Origin: Ailanthus altissimus
Lineage: Eukaryota; Streptophyta; Magnoliopsida; Sapindales; Simaroubaceae
Assembly: GCA_946807835.1 (NCBI GenBank)
Contig: OX327702.1
Location: forward strand, 12,400,001 to 12,464,000
Length of the DNA stretch: 64,000 bases
Reading direction: 5' to 3'
Numbering within the stretch: position 1 is the first letter of the stretch; the number at the start of each line of letters is the position of its first letter. This document shows, piece after piece, positions 47,849 through 59,300 of the stretch. Made by a program: the position numbers and the translations under genes. A model generated the notes under the pieces. That model was not told the origin of the DNA. It searched no databases and saw nothing but the letters and a program-made list of their open reading frames with translations.

Positions 47849-50335
47849 CAAGCATCAGTGGCTGATGCGCGCATCAGCTCTTTGCCTCTTTCATTTATAT
47901 TTTTAGCTAAAAATTTATTAAAAATAAAATTTTAATTAAAATAACTAATTAAAAAAATAAATTCTCTTTTTTTATTAAATTAATTAAAAATACAAAAATT
48001 TAATCAAATAAAATAAATTAATTGTTTAAAAAACTAAATTTAGATAAAAAAAAATAACAAGTGCTCCTTAGTGAGCTGTTAATCTGTTGCGCACGCATCA
48101 ACTTGTTCCATGAGGCGCCAAGTGGCATTTTTAATTTTGTTTAGAAAATTAATAATTTTTAATTTATTTATATAATTTTTTAATATTTTTAATTTTTAAT
48201 TTTATATATTATATTTAATATTTTGTATTATTTTTTAATTATAATAATTTTTTAAATTATATAAATATTATTATAATTTATAAAACAGAAGAAAAAAAAG
48301 GTTGATGTGCTTGCTAATGCGCACGCATCAGCTTTAAATTTTTCCTTCTTTTTTTTTAACTTATTATAATATTTTTAAATTATATTAAATATTATTATAA
48401 TTTATTAAAAAATGAAAAAAAACAAAAGAAAAAACATATTTATTTTTTAAAAACTTTAATTAATTTTTAAAAACAATTCTAAATCCTAAAACCTTGAGCA
48501 TGTCTGCCCAAATCCTAATTAAATTAAAATTAATTATTTTTTTGTTGTTTCATCAAATTTAATTTATTTTATTTAATTAAAATAAAACTTTTCAACTTTA
48601 GTAACCAAACATAATACTTTTCCCGTTGAGGGATTTTGGGGTTTAATAACTTTTTTTACTAATTTTATAATTTTGCTTAAATAAATAAATTTATTTAAAA
48701 AATTAAAACAGAAAAATTTAATAATTTAATTTTTTTTAAATCAATATTTTTATTTAAATTATATATAATTATATTTTAAATGTTTTTAAATAAAAAAATA
48801 TTACTGTGCGCGTGCAGCTTGTGTGCAGTGCATGCACATGCTTCTTTTTAAAAAGATTTTATAATAATTTTTAAAATATTTTAATATATTTTTAAAATTT
48901 TATATATAAATAATTAATTTATTTTAATTCTCATGTAACTAAATTTATTGATTAAATTTATAAATTAAATTAATTAATACAATTTTTTTAAAAAGTTAAA
49001 ATTACATAAATAAATTTTGGATAAAATCATCCAAATTTAAATTTGTAATTTAAATTTACAAGCGTGTCAGTTGGGTGCTTTGCTTTTTTTTTAAAAATGA
49101 TTAAAATAATTTTTTTCAATTATTTTTTTATGTAAATAATAATTTTGATTGTTTTTTATAAAAATAAATTTTTGATTAAATTTATTTATTAAATTAATTA
49201 ATTATAATAAATTAAAAAATATATTTTTTGTACATTATACAAAAATATATATTGTTCTATTTAATTTTTAATTTTTTAATTAAAAATTTCTTTTTTTAGT
49301 TAATTTTTTATTTAATTTATAATTAAAAAAAGCAAAGTGCACGTGTCAGCTTGGCAAAGTACTCGTGTGATATCTTTTTTTTTAGTTTTAAATTATAATT
49401 GTAATTAATAATATTTATTTTTAAAAATTATTTTAAATATTATAATAATTATAATTTATAATTAAAAGAATAAAAAAGCTAAGCACCACTGATCACGCTT
49501 GGCAAAGTAAGTGGTTTGTTTTGTTTTTTTTTAATTATAAATTAATTTAAAAAATAGTTGATGAAAAAGTAAATTTTGAATTAAAAAATTAAAATAATTA
49601 ATTTATGTTAAGAATAAAATTTTAATTAAAAAATTAAAAAAATAAAAATTTCAATTTATTTTCTAAAAAAATAAAAATAGGAAAAAAAAAAGTAAACCAA
49701 GCTGATGTGCGGGCTTCAGCTTGATTTTTTTAAATAAATTATATAAAAAATTAATTTAAAATTTATTAATTAATTAAAATAAAATAATTAATTTAATAAA
49801 ATAAATTCTTAGAATTTGGCAAAAGTTTCACTGTTTTTTGTTTTAATTAATTTATAGCAAAAGAGAAAAAAGCAAAAAAGAAAAAAAAAGCGAAGTGCAC
49901 TTAGGGTTGGGCAAATTCGGTTCGATTTTTAAAAAATAAAGTCGAAAATTAAACTAAGCCAAATCAGTTCGGTTAGGTTTTCGATTTGGTTCAAATGGAC
50001 TTAATTTAGACTTTTTTTTTATTTTTTTATTATTTTTTTAACATTCAATTTTTCGATTCGATTCTTGATTCAAAAGGCCGACTAAACAAAGAACCAATCA
50101 AACTTTTAGTTTTTTGAATTAAAAATTGAAAACCGAATCGGACCCAAAAGATTGAACCGAAAACTAAACCCATAAAGAAAAAATCGAACTGAACCGATCA
50201 GTTCTATTTGATTTTTCAAGTTCGGTTTGATTTGCCTATTTTTTGCCCATCGTTAAGCGCACTTGTACGCTTTGCTAGTGCACTTTGCGTTGGCAAAGTG
50301 TGCAACTGATGCCCATGCATCAATTAGCCGAGGCA
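47849..50335. repeat. Dispersed GC-rich palindromic motifs in the MULE
   Basis: Short patches with TGATGCGCACGCATCAGC- or GTGCACGTGTCAGCTTGGCAAAGT-like content occur near 47861, 48090, 48301, 48808, 49060, 49340, 49485, 49700, 49890 and 50256-50330, separated by 100-500 bp of nearly pure A/T. The first contains the perfect 18-bp palindrome GCTGATGCGCGCATCAGC (47861-47878). Confidence 0.75.
49904..50252. mobile_element. 349-bp MITE nested in the MULE
   Basis: Inverted ends (GGGTTGGGCAAATTCGG and, on the other strand, CGATGGGCAAA...AAATCAAACCGAA) with internal TTCGGTT/AACCGAA palindromy. TTA stands on both sides (49901-49903, 50253-50255), which suits a PIF/Harbinger-type (Tourist-like) MITE. 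It splits one of the host MULE's GC-rich motifs. Confidence 0.75.
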
Positions 50336-50611
50336 TTTTATTTTTTTAAATTATAATTATTTTTATAAAATAATTATTTATATAAATTATTAATTTTGAT
50401 TATTTTTCATAAAAAATATTTGACTAAATTTATCTATTAAATTAATTAATTATAATAAATTAAAAATATTTATTCTTACAAATTATACAAATAAGGGCAA
50501 AATAAAAAAATGTATTATATATTTATTAATAAAATTTAAAAATTTTAACTGCAGTTAAAAAATATTTTTCCCTCAAAAGTTGGTCAACCTTGAAAATTTT
50601 CCTTCAATTTA

Positions 50612-51720
50612 TCTTACCAAAGGCATAAATAGAGAGGGCCAGGGACAAAAATTTTGAAATCCTTATATAATTGGCATGTTTTAACAAAAATTTTGAAATC
50701 CTTATATAATTGGCATGTTTTAACTTTTATTTTATGATTAAGTAGAAGGGGACTCTCTAAAATGATGATTAATGAACTCTTTTTAAGGAATGATTTTTGT
50801 TTAGAGTTGGGATGTTGATTGATGATATTAATGGGGTGGTAATGTGATGGGTTAGGACAGGGTTTATAATTTATTCTTATATTTAAATGATGTGAGAATT
50901 TTTATATTTATTATATATCAAATATATAATTTGGGTTTGAAATAAGAATCTCTATATGTATTTTATATCTGATTGTTTTTTAAATATTTTTTTATTTGTA
51001 CTGATTTAATTTTATAAAATAGTATTTCATATCATACAATCATAAAATATCAAAAAACGTTGTAAACATCACATGAAAATATAAATTACATCAAGTCTTT
51101 AACTACTAATTTTAAAAAATTAATAACATGAATTAAATTTTAAAATTCACAAAAATGAATGGTTTCTTTGAACTTTCACATCTAAATCATCATGCTTCAT
51201 TTGTAATCAAAACATCAAGTTTCTATTAACATTTCTCAAAAACCTATAACACAAAGTAAAAGAAATTTTGAGTTAGATAAATGATGACTAAGAAATTAAT
51301 AATGGTAATAAAATAATTTATCTCTTTTGTTTATTCTTCTTAATCTTCTTTTTCTTCCTCAACAAATGAGTTCACTCTAATTTAACAAGTGTTTAATATT
51401 AAATTTAATTAAAAAAATAAAGAAAAGAATTAAAAATAAAAAATATGAATAAGAATAAAAATATTTTAAAAATATAATGTAAGTAAATTTTATATATTCG
51501 AATTTAACACATAGCCAACTTTAATTTATATAAATAATAAAATTTTCCTATACTAGAATTTTTTATTTTTGTTTTTAAATCGAGTATTTGGAGCAAGTCT
51601 GGAGAAATTAACCAATTCTCAAATTTAACACGAATTAATTCAAATTTAAATTACTATATTTAAACTTGTCCCATTTAAAAAATATTATCTAAAATACAAT
51701 TCAAATTACTCTTTAAGTCC
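50612..51720. other. AT-rich intergenic DNA with a 39-bp tandem pair
   Basis: Two perfect 39-bp copies of CAAAAATTTTGAAATCCTTA... lie at 50646-50723. No gene was seen in the rest. Confidence 0.6.
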
Positions 51721-51759
51721 AACTCTGTGAAAATTCTGCCACCCTTAAATATTAGGTGA

Positions 51760-51960
51760 TTATTGAATTCTTTTCAAAGATTTAAGGTGAATTATGTTCA
51801 AACTAAACAAAAGTGGCTCATGTATTAGCAAAATACGTTGTATCCTGTTCTGCAGATTTTGTTTGGCTGGGATCTACCCTAGGTAGTATTTCTCAACTTG
51901 TTACTAGTGATTGTATTGATAAGTTTATTAAGTAATGAAAATTTTCTTTAAAAAAAAGAA
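51760..51960 (+). pseudogene. 3' end of a LINE-type RNase H-like ORF
   Basis: The frame at 51813-51935 reads KVAHVLAKYVVSCSADFVWL and on to a TAA stop, matching the C-terminus of the plant RVT_3/RNase H-like domain found at the 3' end of plant LINEs and in their orphan relatives. The preceding part (FQRFKVNYVQTKQ) is in another frame, needing one base removed before GTG to rejoin. A short oligo-A (51953-51959) follows the stop by about 17 bp, as at a LINE 3' end. Everything upstream is missing. Confidence 0.6.
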
Positions 51961-52178
51961 GTAATTTTATGAACTAGTTAATAAAGCAAGATGTTAAGTA
52001 CATATTAGTTAAGTTTTTTTATTGGTCAAAAGAATTATTTTAATATAAAAAAAAATTTTAAAATTTTTTTTGATGATATTTCATTGTAATTAGAAAAGAA
52101 CTTTTGAAAACTAAAAATGTTATTTTACCTTATTTGCAAAAACATAAAATTTTAGATTTTAGAAATATAACCTTTAGC

Positions 52179-52215
<37 letters not shown>

Positions 52216-53160
52216 CATATTGACACATATACCTTATAATAATTTCTTAATTTCATAGCACACCCTTAATAAAATTAAACTCGATTCAATTAATATGCTC
52301 TTGACATTTTGTTAAAAGCCTCCGTATCTTTATATTTTTGTAACTATTATATTTTTATAAAGACTTTACCAAAATATTTTTTTAGTTATAGATACGTAGT
52401 ATTTTATTTTATTATAATTTTTTATATTAAATATAATAATTTATTTAATTTCTTAATTATTATGTATTAATTTTACTTAAATTCTTATAAATTTGTATTT
52501 ATTGATTTTAAAGTTTTAATTATTTTGACCATTATTTTACAATAATCGTAAAACTAAATTTTAGCATGAATTATTTTTATGTTGTCTATAAAAATATGTT
52601 AGTAAATTTTGAGGATTAAATTGTAAATTTTATTTTATGTAAAAAAAAGATTAAACTGTATAAATAAAATTTTAATGTAAACTTTATTAAGTATAATTTT
52701 AATAATTTAATAACAGATAAACACTTTAAGTAATGTGTAACCAACTAATCTACTACTTCAAAAGAATTTTTTTAATTGATAACAAATCGATCAATTATAT
52801 TTTTTTTTAAAATTTTACTTTTAAATAAAAAAATTTAAAAATTCAAACTAAACGAAACAATTACTTTTACTTAACGATTAAAGTTGATCAATCACTTATT
52901 TATTTATATCAATTTACTAATGATTTTATTTGATAATAACGGTTAGTTGAAAGTTATAATTTAATCCTCAACAAACATTTTACCATTTAATATATTATTT
53001 TTATTTGTAATAGTTATAAAAAATATGAATATTTTTATTTTAAAAATTTGACCTACTTTTTAATTTTATCTTATAAATTTTAATCTAATTAATTTTATCT
53101 CAATTATTATTAAAATTCCATTTATTTGGACAATAAACGATAAAAAGGTAAAATATTACT
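51961..53160. other. AT-rich intergenic DNA with a TA microsatellite
   Basis: (TA)n of about 31 bp at 52182-52212. No gene recognised. Confidence 0.5.
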
Positions 53161-53452
53161 CACGAATCGATAAAGTGGGATGCACCACAAATTAACCATT
53201 AATAAAAACAAAAAAATTTCATCTTCTGCCCCAATACATTCTCTTAGTTTCCTAATCAAAGATTTCATCAACTCCACTACTGTTGCAGCTCTGGCTATTT
53301 GCCCAAGAAACCCAGGAAAGGCTCCATCGTTCTTCGACCTGCAGATAAGAAAAAGCGATAGAAAAATTGAACAAAGAAGAGAAGTGTAAGAAGAAAAAAC
53401 ACATCAGTCAAACTTTAGAATTGGCGCAAGAAAGGTTTAAAGAAGATCCAAA
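53161..53452 (+). other. Possible 5' flank/leader of the KDSB-like fragment
   Basis: GC-richer than the surroundings, with a purine-rich end (GAAGAGAAGTGTAAGAAGAA) resembling a plant 5' leader. An open frame at 53180-53389 has no recognisable motif. No promoter is asserted. Confidence 0.3.
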
Positions 53453-53698
53453 ATGAGCCCAAAAATAATCTGTACACCCTTGCGAATTGTCTTCATCCAC
53501 CAAGTCATAGATCGTGCAAGACATAGTAGTCGGAGCAGCGATTGCTGCAACCGTGGGTGCACGTGCCTACTGGGTCGACCCTGGAAATTTTGGATCCAGG
53601 TCATGGGTATAATACCCGCCCGTTTTGCTTCAAACTGGTTCAAGGGCAAACCCATAGTTAATATCCTTGGCAAACCTATGATCTCTAATATGGGAAAG
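53453..53698 (+). pseudogene. KDSB: KDSB-like (CMP-KDO synthetase) first-exon fragment, broken
   Basis: The family makes CMP-KDO for rhamnogalacturonan II in plants and has an N-terminal membrane anchor followed by the nucleotide-binding start GIIPAR. Here VVGAAIAATVGARAYW, like the anchor, lies in frame +1 relative to the ATG at 53453, and MGIIPARFAS with GKPIVNILGKPMI lies in frame 0. So at least two frameshifts are needed, and a TAG replaces a codon at 53508-53510 before the anchor. Homology ends near ATGGGAAAG at 53698, followed by GT, a plausible splice donor. An LTR has inserted eight bases further on, so the following exons, if retained, would lie beyond the window. Confidence 0.7.
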
Positions 53699-53842
53699 GT
53701 TTAAACTGACAACTGCAGGAATAATTTTAAAATTTTTTTGTGTTTATTTTAATTTAGTAATAAAATGATATAAAAAAATATTTTAATTGTAAATTTTTAC
53801 AAATATTTTTTATCAACACCAATAAATTTTTTACGTTGTATT

Positions 53843-56031
53843 TGTTGGGAGTTGATTATTTATGGGTGTTTTTATGTGGGTTTTATGTTTAACAATAAAA
53901 TATACATATCTCATATATATAATCATGCAGCGAAAGTTTAAAATTTTATAATAAATACAAATATTACATATTAAAGAAATTAACAGAAACGAAATTGAAA
54001 AATAACTCTTGAAGCCTTTGGATGAAAATTGTTAAAGTCCATCGAAATTTAATCTTTAATCAATTCTATTAATCAACAACGGAGAGTTTGATTATCTAGA
54101 ATGACAGCCTTTGATTCAACAAAAGTTTAACAACTTAAACTTATATTCTTGATTTTTTCTTTTGATTAACACTTAATCAAAACCTATTTTACTAAATTAG
54201 TTTTATGCTTTATAAAAGAAAATTATGAATTCAACAATTTGAATCCAATAATTAAAAAATAATTTTTCTTTTCTCTCTTTATAATGGCTGACCAAGTTTT
54301 TAACAAAAAGAAAATTTAACAAACTTATGAATTTAATTACATTTGTCTTATTTATACAAATGAATTTAATTTCATTTATTACACTTAATTTCACTTAATT
54401 TCAATTTGCATTTAACCTAATTTAATCATAGTTAACTCTTAATTCTAGTTAGGTTAAATGAACATTTAAATATTCTAACTATAGTTAACACTTAACTCTA
54501 GTTAGATAAAAGAACATTTAAATATTTTAACCATAGTTAACTAACTTAATCATGGTTAGGTTAACTTTTACTTAACCATTAAGTAAGGTTAACTTAACTT
54601 AACCAAATAGTTAACTCTTAACCATAGTTAAACTAAATTATTTATTTAACAATTAAATAAATAAATATTTATTTGAATTATTTAACAATTAAATAATTAT
54701 TAAGTGAAATTACATTTATGTCCTTACTAGGTTATCAAGTTAACCTAAAGTGAGTCTCACTATTTAACCATATATTTTAGTTAACTTAACCTTAGTAAAT
54801 TGCTGGATTTTACTGTATTGAACTATTCAATACGCTACGTTGCCCAAGTGCTTAAAGAGTACATTTCATATTATGACTCCCAAGGTCCACGCCCGATTCA
54901 TCAAATGGAACTATTCCATAAGTCCGTGATCGATGCCCTACGTGTAACGTCACGGATATTACAAATTAGTGCATTAGACCATACATATTGAGGTTACTAC
55001 ATATTTGTATAATCCTTCCGTCATTATATCTTGGATGAGCGGGATATAGATTATTACCGTCAAATTCTGATAATTTCATCCGTGACTTTATCTCCAGATT
55101 CGTATCTTAATGAAAAATATACGCAAACACTTTTACTATAATGTTCAAACCTGTAGGAAACTCTTTTCCCAGGTTGATTGCTTACGGTCATAAAACTTTA
55201 TAAGATACAATCTCGAAGTATCGGATATACAGCCCATTTATGTGAGCTGACGGATTCCATATCTACGCATACAGAACTTCATGAGCATCGGACCATACCG
55301 AGCGACACATAGTGGTCAAACCATCAAAGGTCTCTGACATTCGTGGAACCAAAGTATGGTAGATCTCTCACAAGCCCACTGTGGCGTTCAGGTCGAAGGA
55401 CTACAAATACTACTCAACTTGAGAGGACCTTCCTTTGACGGGTTCATAGGATATCTATTGGGGTCTTCGTGAGTCTGTTTAGTATCCAATCCTAATTGAA
55501 TACTTGTATGTCTATATGAGCTTCAACCAAGCTCATGGTTAACTAAGAATAATTATCTGTACAATACAGATATAGACATACACTAATATATATTATTGTG
55601 TTTCACCGATAAACCATTATTGATGAACATAGATCAGGAACTCGTTATTTGAGAATATACTTATATAATGACATTTCTTAGTTTCTATTGTAACTCTTTG
55701 CAACTATATCATTACTAGTAGATTCTCAGGTCTTTGTCACATTATAGATAAAGTTTTAACTATTTAGTCTCGCTGACTTTTATTACCTGCTAACTCTTAG
55801 TAGTGTTAACTCTTAGTATTTATAACTATCAGAATTGCTAACTCTTAGCACTGGTCTAAATTCCTTTAAACCAGATCTGAACTTATTCAGATCATACATT
55901 GTCTATAATGTTGCAAGCTTAAGTACCATTTAATGAATGTTATTAGCGATTTAATAAAATATTCATTATATAAATATTACAAAATAAATATTCATACAAA
56001 CAGGGATGACACTTAAGTACAAACCTTAACA
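53843..56031 (-). repeat. 3' LTR of copia 3
   Basis: 2189 bp. 55116-55783 is identical by eye to 62388-63055, whereas the parts on both sides differ at many positions. A purine-rich tract (GCAAGTGAGAGTTT on the minus strand) adjoins it. Confidence 0.93.
54415..54650. repeat. TTAACYATRGTTAA palindrome cluster in the LTR
   Basis: A run of overlapping GTTAACT, CTAGTTAGG, ACCATAGTTAAC and CCATGGTTAGG words, repeated in the other LTR at about 61685-61915. Two 50-bp subunits containing GAACATTTAAATATT are recognisable. Confidence 0.75.
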
Positions 56032-56040
56032 AACTCTCAC

Positions 56041-56609
56041 TTGCTCTAGTGCTATTCATACTGGTATCTTATACCCATAGCCTCCATGTGTTTCTCAAAC
56101 ACCTTTGGAGTTAAGCCTTTAGTAAGTGGATCCGTTACATTATTTATAAAATCTACTCTACAAATTATTATATCACTCCTAGCCAAGATCTCTCTAATTA
56201 TGTGGTATTTTCTCTCCATATGTTTAGATCTCTAGTGTGCTATTGGCTCTTTTGCTTGTGCAATGGCTCCATTATTATCGCAAAATAATGGGATATGATC
56301 TTTTGAACTTGGAACTATTTTGAGTTTTGCGACAAACTTACGTATCCACACTGCTTCTTTTGCAGCTTCAAAAGCGGCAATGTATTCTACTTCAGTAGAA
56401 GAATCAGCTATGGATCCTTGTTTGGTACTTTTTCAACTTACTGCAACGCCGTTGAGAATAAACACATACCCAGATATAGACTTTCTATCATCTAGGTCAG
56501 ACTGAAAGTCTAAATCTGTGTATCCTCTCACCTGTAAGTCACCCTCTCCATAAATAAGAAACTTGTCCTTCGTACCCTTAAGGTATTTTAGGACATGTTT
56601 GATTGCCAT
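56041..56609 (-). pseudogene. copia 3 RNase H
   Basis: Minus-strand frames show YTDLDFQSDLDDRKS, SGYVFILNG, STEVEYIAAFEAAKE (catalytic E present), CDNNGAIAQAKEP, HMERKYHIIREIL and LTPKVFEKHMEAMGI. A stop follows DNH at 56610 and others lie at SKSTK- and RSKH-like places. Same extent as in copia 1. Confidence 0.82.
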
Positions 56610-57824
56610 CTAATGGTTGTCACCTGGATCAGACTGGTATCGGTTAGTAACACTTATAGCTATACTGATATTAGGTCTCGTGCATATCATAGCATACATC
56701 AAACTTCCAACAACTGATGCATATGGCATGTTAGACATTCTAACTCTTTCATCTTCTGTTTGAGGAGACATTTTCCTCGAAAAATGAATGTCGTGTCTAA
56801 AAGGTATACTAGTTATCTTACAATTAGTGAAACTGTACCTTTCTAAGACACTATCAATATACAATGATTGAAAAAGTCCTATCAGCTTCCTCACTTTATC
56901 TCTATAGAGGTTTATATCTAGTATAAAAGAAGCCTTTCCCAAATCCTTCATGGAGAAGTTCTTACTCAGATAGTTCTTGATTGATTGCAATATACCAATA
57001 TCATTCCCAATGATGAGTATGTTACCCACATAGAGAACTAAGAAAACTATCATACTCCCACTGACCTTTCTATACACACAAGCTTCTTCTTCATTTTTGA
57101 TGAAACCAGACCCTCTGATTACTTCATCAAAACGAAGATTCCAGCTTCGGGATGTCTGCTTAAGTCCATAAATGAACTTCTTCAGTTTGCATATTAGACC
57201 AGAGGTCAAGCTGGATGTAAAACCTTCAGGCTGTTCCATGTATATCTCTTTATCAAGATATCCATTTAGGAACGCCGTCTTTACATCCATCTGCCATATC
57301 TCATAATCATAATATGCTACAAATGCCAATAATATTCGAATTAACTTAAGCATAGCTACTGGTGCAAAGGTTTCCTCATAATCGATCTCAGATCGCTGAG
57401 TATAACCTTTAGCAACTAGTCGGGCTTTAAAGGTTTCAACCTTTCCATCAAGCCCATGCTTCCGTTTATAAATCCATTTACAATCGATAGAAACTATTTC
57501 TTTGGGAAGCTGATCAAAGTCCCAGACTTGATTCTGATGCATAGAGTCAATTTTGAATTTCATGGCATCTTGCCATTTTTCAGAGTCAATGTCCAACATC
57601 ATCTCTCTATAGGTCAAAGGATCATTTTCTTCAATTAAAAAAACTCCAAGCGCACTTTCAGGTATCTGACCATACCTAGTAGGTGGCCTAGACATCATAA
57701 GTGACCTATGAATAGGGTGTGTTAAAGGTATTTTGCTCGATTGAGCCTGAGTTTCCATTTGTGGTTCATCTTGGTTCTGATTGACTTCATCAAGTTCAAT
57801 CTTTTTACAATCCCCACAATCCAT
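56610..57824 (-). pseudogene. copia 3 reverse transcriptase with altered active site
   Basis: A 404-residue open frame holds the whole RT: linker (HPIHRSLMMSRPPTRYG), DCKWIYKRKHGLDG, KARLVAKGYTQ, MDVKTAFLNGYL, IYMEQPEGF, IYGLKQTSRSWN, ILDINLYRD, CTRPNI. The catalytic motif, normally YVDD, reads YVGN, so both metal-binding aspartates at this site are lost. The frame is otherwise the best preserved coding region in the window. Confidence 0.9.
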
Positions 57825-57936
57825 GAGAAATTGTTTCTAAAAAAAAGTGGTATTACGAGCAACAAACACATTTCGTTGTTCAGGATCATAAAATTGGTAT
57901 CTTATTGAATTCTTAGGATACCCGATAAACCGATAC

Positions 57937-58443
57937 TTATACCCACTGGGTGCAAATTTTTTCTTGTTGTGCAACATTTACATAAGCAGGACAACCCCAA
58001 AATTTAAAATATTTAAGACTCGATTTTCTTCTAGTCAATATCTGATATGGAGTGGAAGGAACAGTTTTAGATAGAACTCTATTCAATATGTGAGCAAAAG
58101 TTTCTAGGGCATGACCCCACAGATATATAAAAAGATCGGTAAAGCTTATCATCGATCAGACCATATCCAATAAAGTCCGATTCCTCCTCTCCGATACACT
58201 ATTGTGTTGCGGAGTACCTGGAGGACTATATTGAGCTAGAATCCTATTCTCCTTTAAATAATCCAAAAATTCACCGCTCATGTACTCACCGCCTCGATTT
58301 GATCGAAGGCACTTGATGTGCATTTCGGTTTGTTTCTCTACTTCAAGTCAAAATTCTTTAAACTTTTCAAAGGTTTCTGACTTGTGTTTCAAAAGAAACA
58401 TATACCCATATCATGACAAATCATCGATAAAAAGTACAAAGTA
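57937..58443 (-). pseudogene. copia 3 integrase core
   Basis: The segment WGHALETFAHILNR with the following KIL/YQILTRRKSSLKYFKFWGCPAYV is open over 57937-58152. Upstream the catalytic D/E block (SDRGGEY- and NGVSERRN-like sequences at about 58170-58310) is readable across stops and a frameshift. Confidence 0.78.
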
Positions 58444-58990
58444 TCAAAATTCACCCATTGCAGTATGATTCATTGGACCGCATACATCAGTATGTACAAG
58501 TTCCAATAAATCAGAGGCACGGTGTCCAACACCTGCAAATAGAGATTTGGTCAACTTTCCTTGAATATATGATACGTAAATTGGATAAGGTTGTATGGTC
58601 AGATCAGGTATCTGGCCATCCTTAACCAGACGAGTTAAGTGTCTCACACTTATATGACCTAATCTTAGATACCATATTTTCGTTTCATTTAAAGTTTTCG
58701 AATTGCTACTTGTACTAGCTTGCATATTCATGACACTTCTTGTTGTATCTAATATATAATGCCCGTTCACTAACCGATAATCAGCTAATAAAACATCATG
58801 TATATCATATAATGACAAGGAACAGTTTTGAATATTCATATGATACCCTTCACTGCCGAGTACAAGAAGGGATATTATCTGTCTGATGATATTGGGAACA
58901 TAATAACAATTATTTAATACAACGTATTTATTATATGGGAGAAGTAAATCTAAATGTCCTACAGCTTCAACCTATAGGAAATCGCCATTT
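58444..58990 (-). pseudogene. copia 3 GAG-pre-integrase and zinc-binding region
   Basis: The open part at 58444-58839 runs SLSLYDIHDVLLADY, WYLRLGHISVRHLTRLVKDG, and LLELVHTDVCGPM, which holds the first catalytic D of integrase. The two zinc-binding cysteines expected about 30 residues after the histidines are replaced (PIYVSYIQGK), so the HHCC finger is damaged. Confidence 0.82.
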
Positions 58991-59003
58991 CCAGCTCGAA
59001 ACT

Positions 59004-59300
59004 TTACCTCTCTTGGCTGCAGCAATCTAACTTCCTCAGACCCTGTAACATATTACAGATGTGAGAAGGACATACTGTATCTAATACCCAGCCTGTACTA
59101 GCATCAAATACTAAAGAAATGTCAATGATAGGAAAGCAAATACCTGAGGGAGTCTTCTTCAAGCTTGCAAGATAATTTGGGCAGTTACGTTTCCAGTGCC
59201 TATCCTTGCTACAAAAGAAACATTTTCCTTTTGCCTTGTTCTTATCTAGAGGTTTGGATATCGGTCGTTTATGAGGACCCATTCGGGGTGTCTGCCTCAT
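59004..59300 (-). pseudogene. copia 3 nucleocapsid zinc knuckle and protease
   Basis: An intact CCHC knuckle CFFCSKDRHWKRNC is followed about 45 residues later by the protease site WVLDTVCPSHIC, where the catalytic DTG/DSG is DTV. The frame ends soon after in the pre-integrase region (stop near 59004). Confidence 0.83.

Larger units (their letters stand above)
47554..50602. mobile_element. Non-autonomous Mutator-like element (MULE)
   Basis: The ends begin GGAAAAT on both strands and are flanked by a perfect 9-bp duplication TTCAATTTA (47545-47553, 50603-50611), the hallmark of Mutator elements. The terminal inverted repeats pair over roughly 290 bp (47554-47840 with about 50310-50602), including the TTTGCCCTTATTTGTA-like block and TATATTTTTAATTTATTATAA. 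There is no transposase ORF. The interior is AT-rich DNA punctuated by GC-rich palindromic motifs, and it carries a nested 349-bp MITE. It would depend on a transposase from elsewhere. Confidence 0.9.
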
